Under the pieces are notes generated by a model. It was not told the DNA's origin. It searched no databases and was given only the letters and a program-made list of their open reading frames with translations. Source: an uncultured Roseburia sp. (GTDB taxonomy: Bacteria > Bacillota > Clostridia > Lachnospirales > Lachnospiraceae). Taken from it: DNA of 64,000 nt. Positions 24,860 to 34,390 of this stretch are shown here, piece after piece (the stretch's first letter is position 1; every line of letters starts with the position of its first letter). The stretch spans positions 1 to 64,000 of the forward strand of contig CAKQXQ010000005.1 in assembly GCA_934292805.1 (NCBI GenBank). Reading direction: 5' to 3'. A program made the position numbers and the translations under genes.

Positions 24860-25963
24860 TTAATATTTTTTCGGCTGCAGACCAACATTTAGCACAAGCC
24901 CGACACCGATATATAAGGATAATAATGACGTAAGACCATAACTTACAAATGGCAGCGGAAGCCCTGTGTTAGGCAATAAACCACTGGCAACACTGATATT
25001 GATCAGACTCTGGAATCCGATCAGTGCAGCAAAACCACAGCATATCAGTCTGCCTGCTGTGTCTTTTGCTTTTCTAGCAATTAATATACACTCTATCGTG
25101 ATGAAAAGCAACAAAATTATGATAACAACGGTACCGATAAATCCCAGTTCCTCTCCTGCCACGGCGAAAATAAAGTCGGTTTGTGGTTCCGGAATAAAAT
25201 TACCGTTAATTACAGAAGTTGCTTCTGTATTATTGAGTCCTTTACCCAATAGCTGGCCGGAACCAATCGCCATAATAGAGTTCTGCTGCTGATAAGCATC
25301 TGCCGGATAATCGTCAGGATAAAGCCATGCCATAATTCGGGTTACCTGATAGGCTTCAATAAAAGGAATCTTATCCTGGATCAGTAATGTAAACATTATG
25401 ATAAACGACGGAATTCCGACGGCCAGCACACCTGTTACTATTTTATAACTTAATCCGGCAACAAACAAGAGGGAAGCAAAAATTAATGCGGTAACAATTG
25501 TCGTGGAAAGATCCGGCTGTTTTAAAATTAATACAAGTGGTATTGCGGCAAGAAGAAAGGAAGAAAGCAATACTTTTGGAGTATTGAGTTTTTCTTCATG
25601 ACGCATCAAATACGATGCAAAAAATAAAATAATTAGTATTTTTGCAAGCTCAGACGGCTGAAAGCGGAATCCGCCGATCTCAAACCAGCGTTGTGCCCCG
25701 CCGGCATTTTTGCCGGCAATCATAACAAGCAGCAGGATTCCTGTCATAAACCCGTAAATAGCCCAGGAAAAGCGCAGGATGAAATTATAATCGATCAAAG
25801 ATACGACAAGCATGACTGCCAGTCCCATCACCATACCGAAAATCTGTTTTCCCTGTACAGATTCCTTGGCACTGCCAATAAGAAGAATCCCTATAATATT
25901 GAGCACTGCTACATACATGACTAATATGAACTTAAAATTTCTCAGTTTGTACTGTTTAAACAT
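24860..25963 (-). CDS. rodA: RodA/FtsW-family peptidoglycan glycosyltransferase
   Basis: RodA polymerises lipid II into glycan strands during cell elongation, working with a class B PBP. The 367-residue protein has about ten membrane helices with the SEDS signatures RWFEIGGFRFQPSELAK and the C-terminal LPFVSYGLTSLL. The mreBCD and PBP2 genes of the same operon make RodA more likely than FtsW. Its start overlaps the end of minE by 22 bases. Confidence 0.93.
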   Translation of the reverse strand: MFKQYKLRNFKFILVMYVAVLNIIGILLIGSAKESVQGKQIFGMVMGLAVMLVVSLIDYNFILRFSWAIYGFMTGILLLVMIAGKNAGGAQRWFEIGGFRFQPSELAKILIILFFASYLMRHEEKLNTPKVLLSSFLLAAIPLVLILKQPDLSTTIVTALIFASLLFVAGLSYKIVTGVLAVGIPSFIIMFTLLIQDKIPFIEAYQVTRIMAWLYPDDYPADAYQQQNSIMAIGSGQLLGKGLNNTEATSVINGNFIPEPQTDFIFAVAGEELGFIGTVVIIILLLFITIECILIARKAKDTAGRLICCGFAALIGFQSLINISVASGLLPNTGLPLPFVSYGLTSLLSLYIGVGLVLNVGLQPKKY

Positions 25964-26160
25964 TGCACATCTCTCTTTTTGTATTCTTTTAAAATAACTT
26001 TAATCTCTATGTTTTCTGGTTCTGCCTCAATATATTTATTAAGAACCTGACCGATCTCGCGTCGTATGGCTTCTAATGTCTGGTCATCTAAAATATTATT
26101 TTCATAATTGATCATAAATTTCAGACGTTCTTTTGCGGCTGTAACCGACTGGTTCTTCAT
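25942..26160 (-). CDS. minE: MinE, cell division topological specificity factor (short N-terminus)
   Basis: MinE drives pole-to-pole movement or release of MinD. The core KERLKFMINYE, the central helix DQTLEAIRREIGQVLNKYI and the beta strand IEIKVILKE match the family. The frame continues upstream through minD, but AAGGAG eight bases before ATG 26160 fixes the start at 72 residues. That leaves only about nine residues before KERLK, without the hydrophobic membrane-targeting sequence seen at the start of typical MinE. It overlaps minD by four bases. Confidence 0.88.
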   Translation of the reverse strand: MKNQSVTAAKERLKFMINYENNILDDQTLEAIRREIGQVLNKYIEAEPENIEIKVILKEYKKRDVQCLNSTN

Positions 26161-26963
26161 GGTTTTAACTCCTTTTCCGTTTTTTTGTTCCATAACAGAT
26201 GAAAGAAACTCCTGTGCTCCTGCAAAAAGTCCGGAATAGGAATTGTATCTCCAAGGATGCGTCTGCAGATGTTGGCATAACACATTGCACTGACACCCTT
26301 CTGCCCTGCCATGCTCTCGCCGCGATTTTGCGAAATACAGATATTGTCATCTTCAATTACCACACCTATCAGCTCTGTATGTAAGAGATCACAGATATCA
26401 TTGATCTGCAGCATTTCACCGGATTTCACCAGATCTTTGCGGAACATATTGATCAGAATATAGGGTGTGATACTCTTTTGCCTGTGCAGAAGGCGGAGTA
26501 CGCAGTCAGCATCATGGATGGATGCAATCTGTGGAGTGGTAACAACAATAGCCTTATCAGCAGCACAGACAGCCAGATCAAATCCACTGCCAATCCCTGC
26601 CGGACTGTCGATCAAAATATAGTCGTAGGAATCCCGAAGATCATCTAACAGATGTCTCATTGCTGTTACGGATACTGGCTGTTTCTCACGGATACAGGCA
26701 GAGGGGATAACAGAAAGGTTCGGATATCTGCGGTCACGCACAATTGCCTGTCTGACCCTGCATCTGCCGGACAGAACGTCTACAAGATTGTACACGATCC
26801 TGTTTTCAAGTCCCATAACTACATCAAGGTTTCTAAGTCCGATATCTGTATCGATCAAAAGAACTTTTTTCTCTGCAAGTGAAAGTCCAACTCCGACGTT
26901 AGCAGTTGTTGTTGTCTTGCCAACGCCGCCTTTTCCTGAAGTGAAAGTAATAACTTCACTCAT
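26157..26963 (-). CDS. minD: Septum site-determining ATPase MinD
   Basis: MinD is a membrane-binding ATPase that positions the division site. The deviant Walker A KGGVGKTT is at residues 11-18, with IDSPAGIGSGF as the switch II region. The C-terminal segment SFFHLLWNKKTEKE is a plausible amphipathic membrane helix. It lies 21 bases after the PBP2 gene and overlaps minE. No minC is found in the window, though it often precedes minD. Confidence 0.95.
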   Translation of the reverse strand: MSEVITFTSGKGGVGKTTTTANVGVGLSLAEKKVLLIDTDIGLRNLDVVMGLENRIVYNLVDVLSGRCRVRQAIVRDRRYPNLSVIPSACIREKQPVSVTAMRHLLDDLRDSYDYILIDSPAGIGSGFDLAVCAADKAIVVTTPQIASIHDADCVLRLLHRQKSITPYILINMFRKDLVKSGEMLQINDICDLLHTELIGVVIEDDNICISQNRGESMAGQKGVSAMCYANICRRILGDTIPIPDFLQEHRSFFHLLWNKKTEKELKP

Positions 26964-26984
26964 GAAGTAAGACCTCCTTCCGGA

Positions 26985-29828
26985 TTAATCGTTAAAACTG
27001 TTCGATGATTCGCCAACATTTGCAGCCTGTCCATTTAAAAGATCCTCGGAATCCTCGACATTGAAGTAATATGCAAATACATTTTTTGCATATTCTGCCG
27101 CATTGTGTGATGTATAACCAAATGCAATCCTTGTAGCAATAGAGATCTGTGGATCATTATAAGGTGCGTAACCTACAAATAAAGCGTGGTTAGGACGTTT
27201 TGGGTTTTGCTGGGCTGTACCGGTTTTTCCTGCTACCTCAACAGGAAAATCATTAAATGTAGAAAGATTCTCTACTACCATCCGCATACCGGAATGAATA
27301 GCATCCCATCCGGAGGTATCCAGTGCTGTTACGGTGTTACGTACCTTTGGTTCATAGCTTTCAAGGATATTTCCGTCAGAATCACAGACTTTGCTCAATA
27401 AGGTGTACTGATAAACTGTTCCGTTATTTGCGATTGCAGTTACATATCTTCCAAGCTGGATTGTAGCATAGTTATTGTTACTTTGTCCGATTGCAGCCAT
27501 AACAGGGAATTCAGTAGCGATTTTTGGTGAATTCTCCTCAATCTCAACTCCTGTTGTGCTATCAAGACCAAGTTCAGAAGCGTATTCTGTAATCTTTGCA
27601 ATACCGGTGGCATCATCATAATTCGTTGTGTAATTATTTGTGCTCAGCCTGTATCCAACATCATAGAAGAAATAGTTACAGGAATCCCGCAACGCTTCGG
27701 AAACATTGATCAGCCCATGTGTATATCCATGATTCAAAGCCCAGCATCGTGGATGGTTGCTGACATTTTCATAGATACCTTTATCCATGATCTGAGTATT
27801 TGGAGTGATCACACCGGTTGAAAGTCCGGCTACAGAGGATACCATTTTAAAAGTTGATCCCGGAGCTGTTTTTTCCTGTGTAGCATAGTTATACAGTGGT
27901 TTTGAAAGATCAGAATTTAAACTTGCAAAATATGCCGCATCTACTGTATTAGCCAGGCGGTTATTGTCATAGCCAGGATAGCTTACCAGTGCAAGCAGTT
28001 CTCCGGTCTTTGTATCCGTGATCACACAGGAACCGGAGCAAGGATCAAGTGCCAGCTGTGCAGGTGTGATCTCAAGATTTTTGATTTTTTCTTTGAGAAA
28101 ACCTGCTGCTCCGACAGCACCTGAGTTTAAAGACTGTATCTCTTCTGCATCATAGGATAACACACCCTGATCGAAAAGTATCAGACAAAGCTGTTTTCCT
28201 GATATAGAACCGGAATTGATCAGGTATTCATAAATAATCTTTGAAAAACCCTTTTCTGTAGCAATATCATCCATAATATAATTGCACAGTGAATCGAAAA
28301 TTTCTGTCGAATCCGAGTACTTCTCATCCAGTGTGAATTGTGTAATATCGATCCAGTTCATAGCGATCGCATGATTTATGTATTCAGCAGCACTGATCGT
28401 ACCGGCCTGCCAGCTCTGGTAAACAGAGTCTGTTTTATCGATAGACTTATCCAGAAGGACATTGTTTTCTTTTAACTGGCTGATAATATAGGTAAAATAG
28501 TCCTGTGACTCGGTGTCAAGTGAACCAAATGCAGTGGGGGTTGGACCGGTCAGTTCGCTTTTTATAGAAGAAAAAACAGACTGTTGTCTGGATTCAAAAA
28601 TCTGATAGACAGCACTTTCATTTTCAGAAGCATCTGCATCTGTAAAATGGCCAATATCGATGATATTGTTATTGATCAATGCAAAGTAAACATCTGTGAT
28701 CGGAATCCGCATTTCTGATCCGGCATTTTCAATATTGGAATACACAATGCCGGCGATCTCCTGTTCAAGCAGGTCATAAGCGGCAATCTGCAGATTCTTG
28801 TCAATGGAAAGATAGACATCATTACCGGCCGCAGGTTCCTTACGGTCGATCACTTCAATTGCCTTTCCAAGATGGTCAACATATAGCTTTTCGTATCCTT
28901 TTGAACCTTGCAGGGCAGTATCCATAACCTGCTCGATGCCGGCTTTGCCGACAACATCGTTTAAGCTGTAGTTGTCATTCTCTTCTGAGAGACTTTCAAA
29001 TTCTTCATTCGAAATCTTTCCGGTATAACCGAGGATGGAAGCAAAATATTCTGGGTAATCGTACTTCCGGACCGTGTCATCTATGACTTCGACACCCTGC
29101 AGGGAAGATGCGTTTTCACTGACATATGCTACAGATTCCTCGGATACATCTGCTGCGATCGTTGTTGAAATATATTTCTGATAACTGTTTTCAGACATTG
29201 CGTACCGAAGAACTGCAATCTTATACGCCATGGCTTCCTCGTAATCAGAGCTGATCCGGAAGCGTGAGGTTTTAAAATACTGCATGACCTGCTCCGCTGT
29301 TGCTTCTGCCTGATTAAAACCGAGTGTTTTGTCATATTTTAAATCAGAGTAAGAAGACTGGCCGAAAGCATCTGCAAGAAAACGTTTGAGTGCTGTTCCT
29401 GACACAGTAAAAGAATAGTTATCGTTCTCATCCAGTGTGATCTTAAAGTTATTAACGATATTGTCACCATTCTTTTCGAGTACTTCGATGATCTGTGCAA
29501 GTTCCGCATTCAGTAAGCGGTCTCTTTCTTTTGTGGAATCATAGGAACCGTTATCCTCAATCGTAATAGAATATGCCAGCTCGTTGTAGGCCAGCACTTC
29601 ACCGTTCCGGTCCAGGATACGGCCTCTGGTACTGTTTAAAGTCCGTTCTTTTACAATCTTTAGCGTGTAGTTGTCCTGGTATTTCTCTCCTTTTACAATC
29701 TGAAGCTGAAACATGCGGACGACAAGAATAGAAAATAAAAGAGTCATGACGGTTCCGGCGACCAGCAGTCGTGATTTAATGATAAATTGAAAAAACTCTT
29801 TAATATTTTTAAACAAATTTTGCTGCAC
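26985..29828 (-). CDS. Penicillin-binding protein 2 (class B transpeptidase) with a large insertion
   Basis: This is the elongation-specific transpeptidase that cross-links peptidoglycan. One membrane helix (about 17-38) is followed by the dimerisation/pedestal region and a transpeptidase domain with Ser658-xx-Lys661 (STFK), Ser716-Cys-Asn718 and Lys868-Thr-Gly870. At 947 residues it is about 300 longer than Escherichia coli PBP2. Most of the excess is an acidic, helix-rich insert at roughly 365-590, between the LSIDKNLQ strand and DPCSGSCVITDTKTG, which are normally close together. It overlaps mreD by 20 bases. Confidence 0.93.
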   Translation of the reverse strand: MQQNLFKNIKEFFQFIIKSRLLVAGTVMTLLFSILVVRMFQLQIVKGEKYQDNYTLKIVKERTLNSTRGRILDRNGEVLAYNELAYSITIEDNGSYDSTKERDRLLNAELAQIIEVLEKNGDNIVNNFKITLDENDNYSFTVSGTALKRFLADAFGQSSYSDLKYDKTLGFNQAEATAEQVMQYFKTSRFRISSDYEEAMAYKIAVLRYAMSENSYQKYISTTIAADVSEESVAYVSENASSLQGVEVIDDTVRKYDYPEYFASILGYTGKISNEEFESLSEENDNYSLNDVVGKAGIEQVMDTALQGSKGYEKLYVDHLGKAIEVIDRKEPAAGNDVYLSIDKNLQIAAYDLLEQEIAGIVYSNIENAGSEMRIPITDVYFALINNNIIDIGHFTDADASENESAVYQIFESRQQSVFSSIKSELTGPTPTAFGSLDTESQDYFTYIISQLKENNVLLDKSIDKTDSVYQSWQAGTISAAEYINHAIAMNWIDITQFTLDEKYSDSTEIFDSLCNYIMDDIATEKGFSKIIYEYLINSGSISGKQLCLILFDQGVLSYDAEEIQSLNSGAVGAAGFLKEKIKNLEITPAQLALDPCSGSCVITDTKTGELLALVSYPGYDNNRLANTVDAAYFASLNSDLSKPLYNYATQEKTAPGSTFKMVSSVAGLSTGVITPNTQIMDKGIYENVSNHPRCWALNHGYTHGLINVSEALRDSCNYFFYDVGYRLSTNNYTTNYDDATGIAKITEYASELGLDSTTGVEIEENSPKIATEFPVMAAIGQSNNNYATIQLGRYVTAIANNGTVYQYTLLSKVCDSDGNILESYEPKVRNTVTALDTSGWDAIHSGMRMVVENLSTFNDFPVEVAGKTGTAQQNPKRPNHALFVGYAPYNDPQISIATRIAFGYTSHNAAEYAKNVFAYYFNVEDSEDLLNGQAANVGESSNSFND

Positions 29829-30327
29829 TCCTTTTTTCTATAGCCTCAAGTTTCTGGTTAATCTTCAGTATAATAAAATACAGAAAAATTGTAACAAGCA
29901 TAGTATAGACCAGCTCCGGTATTATAATGTGGAACAGGAAATATACGAACTGGAATTTTCCCCTGAAAAAAAACAGGAAAAAATAAATCAGTAAATTACA
30001 GCCAAAATCACTGAATGCAATTAACAGCATCGGAAGTTTAATGTCTTCCGGATAAAATAATTTTCGGAAAAATCCGTTCAGATAACCAACATACATATAT
30101 AGAAGAGCATAAAATCCAAGGATGCTTCCTATAAAAACATCTAAAAGAAGCCCCGTGAAAAATCCAATCCACATTCCTTCCTTTTTGCCACGCATGAAGC
30201 CAAATGCTGATACAACAACGATCATCAGATTTGGTGATATGGATGCAAAGGAAAGTTTGCGAAATAAGGTGCTCTGCAGCAGATAACAGACAGCAATGAT
30301 AATAAAGACAGTAATTTTTCTTCTCAT
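29809..30327 (-). CDS. mreD: Rod shape-determining protein MreD
   Basis: The 172-residue protein has five to six membrane helices with the MreD-type MRGKKEGMWIGFFTGLLLDVF block at about 45-66. It forms part of the MreBCD elongation complex. It follows mreC by 13 bases and overlaps PBP2, the canonical order. Confidence 0.92.
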   Translation of the reverse strand: MRRKITVFIIIAVCYLLQSTLFRKLSFASISPNLMIVVVSAFGFMRGKKEGMWIGFFTGLLLDVFIGSILGFYALLYMYVGYLNGFFRKLFYPEDIKLPMLLIAFSDFGCNLLIYFFLFFFRGKFQFVYFLFHIIIPELVYTMLVTIFLYFIILKINQKLEAIEKRSAAKFV

Positions 30328-30340
30328 AAAATCCTCCTGC

Positions 30341-31210
30341 CTAGTTTGGAATGGTCTGTTTCTTGTTCAATATCACCAGCACTTCCTCAAGATGTTCAAA
30401 ATCAACTGCAGGTGTGATCGTTCCGGATTTTGTCAGATTGTTGGAATCTGTTTCGACGGAACTGATGTATCCGATCAGAATCCCCTGCTGATAATTATAG
30501 GACACTGCTGAAGTTACAACGGGATCATTGACGGAAACCTTATCTTCTTTATCATTCAGGTTATTAAACTCTATAACCATATCTTCATTCATCTTCTGGA
30601 GACTCCCGGAAACAATCAGATTATCAGAAGTTGTAGTGACCATTCCGCTTACTTTGCTTGTGTCATTGATAATGGATGTGACTTTGGCATAATTCGGACC
30701 GACATCTGTAACAATGCCGACAAGACCACTGCCTGCGATCACATTCATATCTGCTTCTATCCCATCATTACTTCCTTTATCAATTGTAAAGGTATTAAAC
30801 CAGTTTCCACTGTTCTTTCCGATGACATTTGCTGCAATTTTTTCGTAACTTGGGTATTTTTGATCGAGATCATATAATTCCCGCAGATTTTCAAGCTCAT
30901 ATTGTTCAAGCTTTACGTTGTTTAGTTCTGTAGTCAGCTGATCCACCTGGCTTTGTAACTGTTCGTTTTCAGCCATGACATCACTTAAATTTTTGAGATG
31001 ATCCGCTTTGTCTAAAAACCAGCTTCCAACTTTGTTAATTCCTTCCTGCATAGGAACAAAAACATAACCGGCTGCCGCATTTAATGGGCCACCGGATATA
31101 TTTAAGGTAAAACTGAGTAACATAATGATAATGCAGAGACCTGTCATAAGAAGCAACAGGTATCTGGCAGGAAGAATAAACTTTGATTTACGTCTCATGC
31201 TATTCCTCAT
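30341..31210 (-). CDS. mreC: Rod shape-determining protein MreC
   Basis: MreC is a bitopic scaffold that couples MreB filaments to PBP2. It has one N-terminal membrane helix (about 13-32), a coiled coil (about 65-110, rich in Leu, Gln and Glu) and the MreC beta domain containing VIGKNSGNWFNTFTIDKGS and GLVGIVTDVGPNYAKV. Its length, 289 residues, is typical. Confidence 0.95.
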   Translation of the reverse strand: MRNSMRRKSKFILPARYLLLLMTGLCIIIMLLSFTLNISGGPLNAAAGYVFVPMQEGINKVGSWFLDKADHLKNLSDVMAENEQLQSQVDQLTTELNNVKLEQYELENLRELYDLDQKYPSYEKIAANVIGKNSGNWFNTFTIDKGSNDGIEADMNVIAGSGLVGIVTDVGPNYAKVTSIINDTSKVSGMVTTTSDNLIVSGSLQKMNEDMVIEFNNLNDKEDKVSVNDPVVTSAVSYNYQQGILIGYISSVETDSNNLTKSGTITPAVDFEHLEEVLVILNKKQTIPN

Positions 31211-31257
31211 TTTCTAAAAAAATTAGTGTAACCGACTGTAATAAGTACGGCATATAG

Positions 31258-32274
31258 TTATCTTAAAATTTTGCTTTTCATACTGAAAGCGAGATGCTTG
31301 TACTTCTGGTCACTGACGATCTTAACCAGTCCTCTTGCAACACATTCTTCAGGATCCTCACAGGTGTTGATCTCGATTCCTGTGATTTCCCTGAACAACT
31401 GATTCAGGTTATGTATCTGTGAGCTGCCACCGGTAATATAGATTCCGGAATGGATGATGTCCTTGGCAAGCTCTGGTGGAGTTTTCTCAAGAATCATTTT
31501 AATTGAGTTGCAGATCGTATTCAGATTGTCTTTGATTGCTTCATATACAACTTCTCCGGTAATCTCCATTTCAATCGGGAGACCGCTTACAACATCTCTT
31601 CCAACGATCACCATTGTATCTGTGTTGCCAGGAATACCGGAACCAAGTGTTTCCTTTAAAGACTGTGCTGTTTTCTGACCAATGACAAGATTGTACTTGC
31701 GTTTTACGTAAGTGATGATAGATTCATCTATACGGTTTCCTCCGAAGTGCAGCAGGTCACTTAAGACGAGGCCGCCGAGTGAGATCACTGAGATTTCAGT
31801 TGTATCAGCACCGATATCAACGACCATAATACCGGTAGGTTCGTTAACATCCAGTCCGAGACCGACTGCGTCTGCAATTGGCTTCTCACAAAGGAGAACA
31901 CTCTTTGGTTTCAGGCGGCTTTTATAAAACAATTCAAAGAAGGCACGCTTTTCAACATCTGTGATGTCCGTTGGAACGGCAACTATAAATTCAGCACCAC
32001 GGATCTTACCTTTCATATGTTCTTCAAGGTAAAGTTGGATCATGGACTGCAGATTATTAAAATCTGCTATAACACCGCTTATAACAGGAAAGGTGACCTG
32101 TATTGTTTCCGGAGCCTTTTCATACATGGCATAGGCACTGTCGCCATATGCATAAATCCGGTCTTTGTTGACCAGAGCGATCGTATTCTTTTCATTTAAT
32201 ATTTTATTGGCGGACTTGCAATAGATTTTCATGTTGCAGGTTCCAAGATCAATTCCATATACATTGCTGTTCAT
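31258..32274 (-). CDS. mreB: Actin-like rod shape protein MreB
   Basis: MreB forms membrane-associated filaments that guide wall synthesis. The 338-residue protein has the actin-fold phosphate loops YGIDLGTCNMKIY and VVDIGADTTEISVI and the IYITGGSSQIHNL adenosine region. The frame extends to 32367, but AGGGAG seven bases before the ATG at 32274 sets the start. It heads the mreBCD group, 43 bases after radC. Confidence 0.95.
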   Translation of the reverse strand: MNSNVYGIDLGTCNMKIYCKSANKILNEKNTIALVNKDRIYAYGDSAYAMYEKAPETIQVTFPVISGVIADFNNLQSMIQLYLEEHMKGKIRGAEFIVAVPTDITDVEKRAFFELFYKSRLKPKSVLLCEKPIADAVGLGLDVNEPTGIMVVDIGADTTEISVISLGGLVLSDLLHFGGNRIDESIITYVKRKYNLVIGQKTAQSLKETLGSGIPGNTDTMVIVGRDVVSGLPIEMEITGEVVYEAIKDNLNTICNSIKMILEKTPPELAKDIIHSGIYITGGSSQIHNLNQLFREITGIEINTCEDPEECVARGLVKIVSDQKYKHLAFSMKSKILR

Positions 32275-32317
32275 ATCATTCTCCCTTGTGTTTACAGACA
32301 AGCTTTTTGTCTTTCCT

Positions 32318-33013
32318 TTATGATGTAAGGTATCCGGCTTCGCGATAACTGTAATAAGTGCGGTCACCGATGATAATATGATCTGAGAGACGGATGCCTA
32401 ACAGTTTGCCGGCTTCCTCAATTCTGGATGTGACAAGATTATCCTCCTGGGATGGTACTGCTCTTCCACTCGGATGATTGTGCAGCATTACGATATGCAC
32501 TGCTTTCTTTTCGAGAGCCCGGATAAAAATCTCCCGGGGAGGCACAATTGATGAGGTTACACTTCCGGTTGTGATCACAGCATCCCCAAGCCATTTGCAT
32601 TTGTTGTCAAACATGCATACAAGAAGCTTTTCCTGCTGTTCGTGCCGGAGCTGCTCCATATAGTATCTGGCTATGGTAGAAGCGTTGGTCATGGAAATTC
32701 CCTCAAAGTGCTTCGTTGCAGAGATTCTGGCAGACAGTTCTGCGATACACTTTAACTGCATGGCTATCACATTGCCGATTCCGCGGATCTCTTTCATCTC
32801 ATCAAAAGACAGTTCATAAAGATTCATAAGATTCCTGTCCTTCCTGGTAAGAAAACTCCGTGCAATGTCAACCGCAGACATTCTGCTGCTGCCGGATTTG
32901 ATGATGATCGCAAGCAGTTCTGCATCACTTAAAGCAGTAGGTCCGTATTTCCAGAATTTTTCATAAGGTCTTTCGGATTCCGGTAATTCTTTTGTAGTAA
33001 CTGAGTCTTTCAT
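32318..33013 (-). CDS. radC: RadC/YeeS-family JAMM-domain protein
   Basis: The 231-residue protein has an N-terminal helix-hairpin-helix region (about 20-95, with IRGIGNVIAMQL) and a C-terminal JAMM-like metalloprotease fold. The metal motif HNHPSG...SQED is intact at about residues 176-189. The name 'DNA repair protein RadC' is historical, and the true function of the family is uncertain. Its position just before mreB is common in Firmicutes. Confidence 0.93.
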   Translation of the reverse strand: MKDSVTTKELPESERPYEKFWKYGPTALSDAELLAIIIKSGSSRMSAVDIARSFLTRKDRNLMNLYELSFDEMKEIRGIGNVIAMQLKCIAELSARISATKHFEGISMTNASTIARYYMEQLRHEQQEKLLVCMFDNKCKWLGDAVITTGSVTSSIVPPREIFIRALEKKAVHIVMLHNHPSGRAVPSQEDNLVTSRIEEAGKLLGIRLSDHIIIGDRTYYSYREAGYLTS

Positions 33014-33076
33014 AACAATCCTTCCACTCTCCCTGAAAGTATGATCATGTTAACTCAAAATAATTTCCTATTAATT

Positions 33077-34375
33077 TTAGCATAACAAATCTGTATTAAC
33101 AAGATTTCGTTCCTTAAGTTTTTGTAAAGACATCAAAATTCCAAGTTTGGCATGATACCATGTAAGACCACCCTGGAAATAGACTGCATAAGGCGGCTTG
33201 ATAGGTCCGTCCGCACTCAGTTCGATGGAGGATCCCTGTACAAAAGCACCTGCGGCCATGATAACATCGCTGTCGTAACCAGGCATTGCCCATGGTTCCG
33301 GGGTAACATAACTGTCAACCGGAGCTGCTGCCTGAATTCCTTCACAGAATGCAACCATAGCATCCGGATTCTGGAAGGTTACAGCCTGGATAATGTCATG
33401 ACGGCTCTCTGTTCCGTCAGGAATCACAGAAAAACCAAGCTTTTCATAAATGTTTGCAGCAAAAATTGCACCCTTTAACGCTCCACTTACTACAGTCGGT
33501 GCAAGAAAGAATCCCTGATAGAAGGACTGGATAACACCCAAAGAAGCACCGACTTCTTTTCCGAGTCCCGGAGAAGTAAGACGATATGCCGCATTTTCAA
33601 CACATTCCTTCTTTCCGACAATATATCCTCCGATCGGTGCAAGTCCGCCTCCCGGATTCTTGATCAGGGAACCGACGATCATGTCAGCACCAACTTCTAA
33701 CGGTTCTTTTTCTTCAACAAATTCTCCATAACAGTTATCTACCATGCAGATCACGTCCGGCTTGATCCCTTTAATGAAAGAAATGAGTTCGCCGATACGG
33801 CTGACAGAAAGTGTTGGTCTTGTCGCATATCCCTTGGAACGCTGGATCGTTACAAGTCTGGTACGGTCATTGATTGCCTTGCGGATGTTCTCATAATCAA
33901 AACTTCCGTCAGCAAGCAGATCCACCTGACTGTAGGTGACACCATATTCTGCCAGAGAGCCCTTGGATGGACGGATCCCGATCACCTCTTCTAGTGTATC
34001 GTATGGTTTTCCAACAGGGGATAAAAGCTCATCTCCTGGTCGCAGGTTTGACATTAATGCCAGTGCAAGAGCATGTGTACCACAGGTGATCTGTGGTCTT
34101 ACAAGAGCATCTTCGCCTTTAAAACAGGAAGCATATACTTTTTCAAGGGTATCTCTTCCGAGATCATTGTAGCCATATCCGGAGCTTATATTGAAGCATT
34201 CTGCACTGACACGGTTATCCTGCATAGCCTTTATTACTTTCATCTGATTAAATTCTGCCCTCGCATCAATCTCGTCAAAACGTTCCTTTAAAGAAGCTTC
34301 GATTTTTTCTCCGAATTCATATACTTCTCTGGAAATACCGAGATTTCTATATTGTTCCTCTAAAAAATGATTCAT
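33077..34375 (-). CDS. Methionine gamma-lyase / aluminium-resistance family PLP enzyme (YnbB-like)
   Basis: This is a fold-type I PLP enzyme of 432 residues. The cofactor lysine is predicted at Lys239 (GSLIKNPGGGLAP). Other family marks are the SSGYGYNDLGRDTLE block and CGTHALALAL for phosphate binding. Members are annotated as methionine gamma-lyase-like or aluminium-resistance proteins, and the substrate is not settled. In Bacillus the homologue ynbB also lies downstream of miaA, so context supports the assignment. Confidence 0.88.
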   Translation of the reverse strand: MNHFLEEQYRNLGISREVYEFGEKIEASLKERFDEIDARAEFNQMKVIKAMQDNRVSAECFNISSGYGYNDLGRDTLEKVYASCFKGEDALVRPQITCGTHALALALMSNLRPGDELLSPVGKPYDTLEEVIGIRPSKGSLAEYGVTYSQVDLLADGSFDYENIRKAINDRTRLVTIQRSKGYATRPTLSVSRIGELISFIKGIKPDVICMVDNCYGEFVEEKEPLEVGADMIVGSLIKNPGGGLAPIGGYIVGKKECVENAAYRLTSPGLGKEVGASLGVIQSFYQGFFLAPTVVSGALKGAIFAANIYEKLGFSVIPDGTESRHDIIQAVTFQNPDAMVAFCEGIQAAAPVDSYVTPEPWAMPGYDSDVIMAAGAFVQGSSIELSADGPIKPPYAVYFQGGLTWYHAKLGILMSLQKLKERNLVNTDLLC

Positions 34376-34390
34376 TACGTTGTTCCTCTC

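Noticed and set aside
26161..26283. N-terminal extension of MinE that would add a membrane-targeting segment
   Set aside because: The extra frame lies within minD, its start codons have no ribosome binding site, and ATG 26160 has AAGGAG at ideal spacing.
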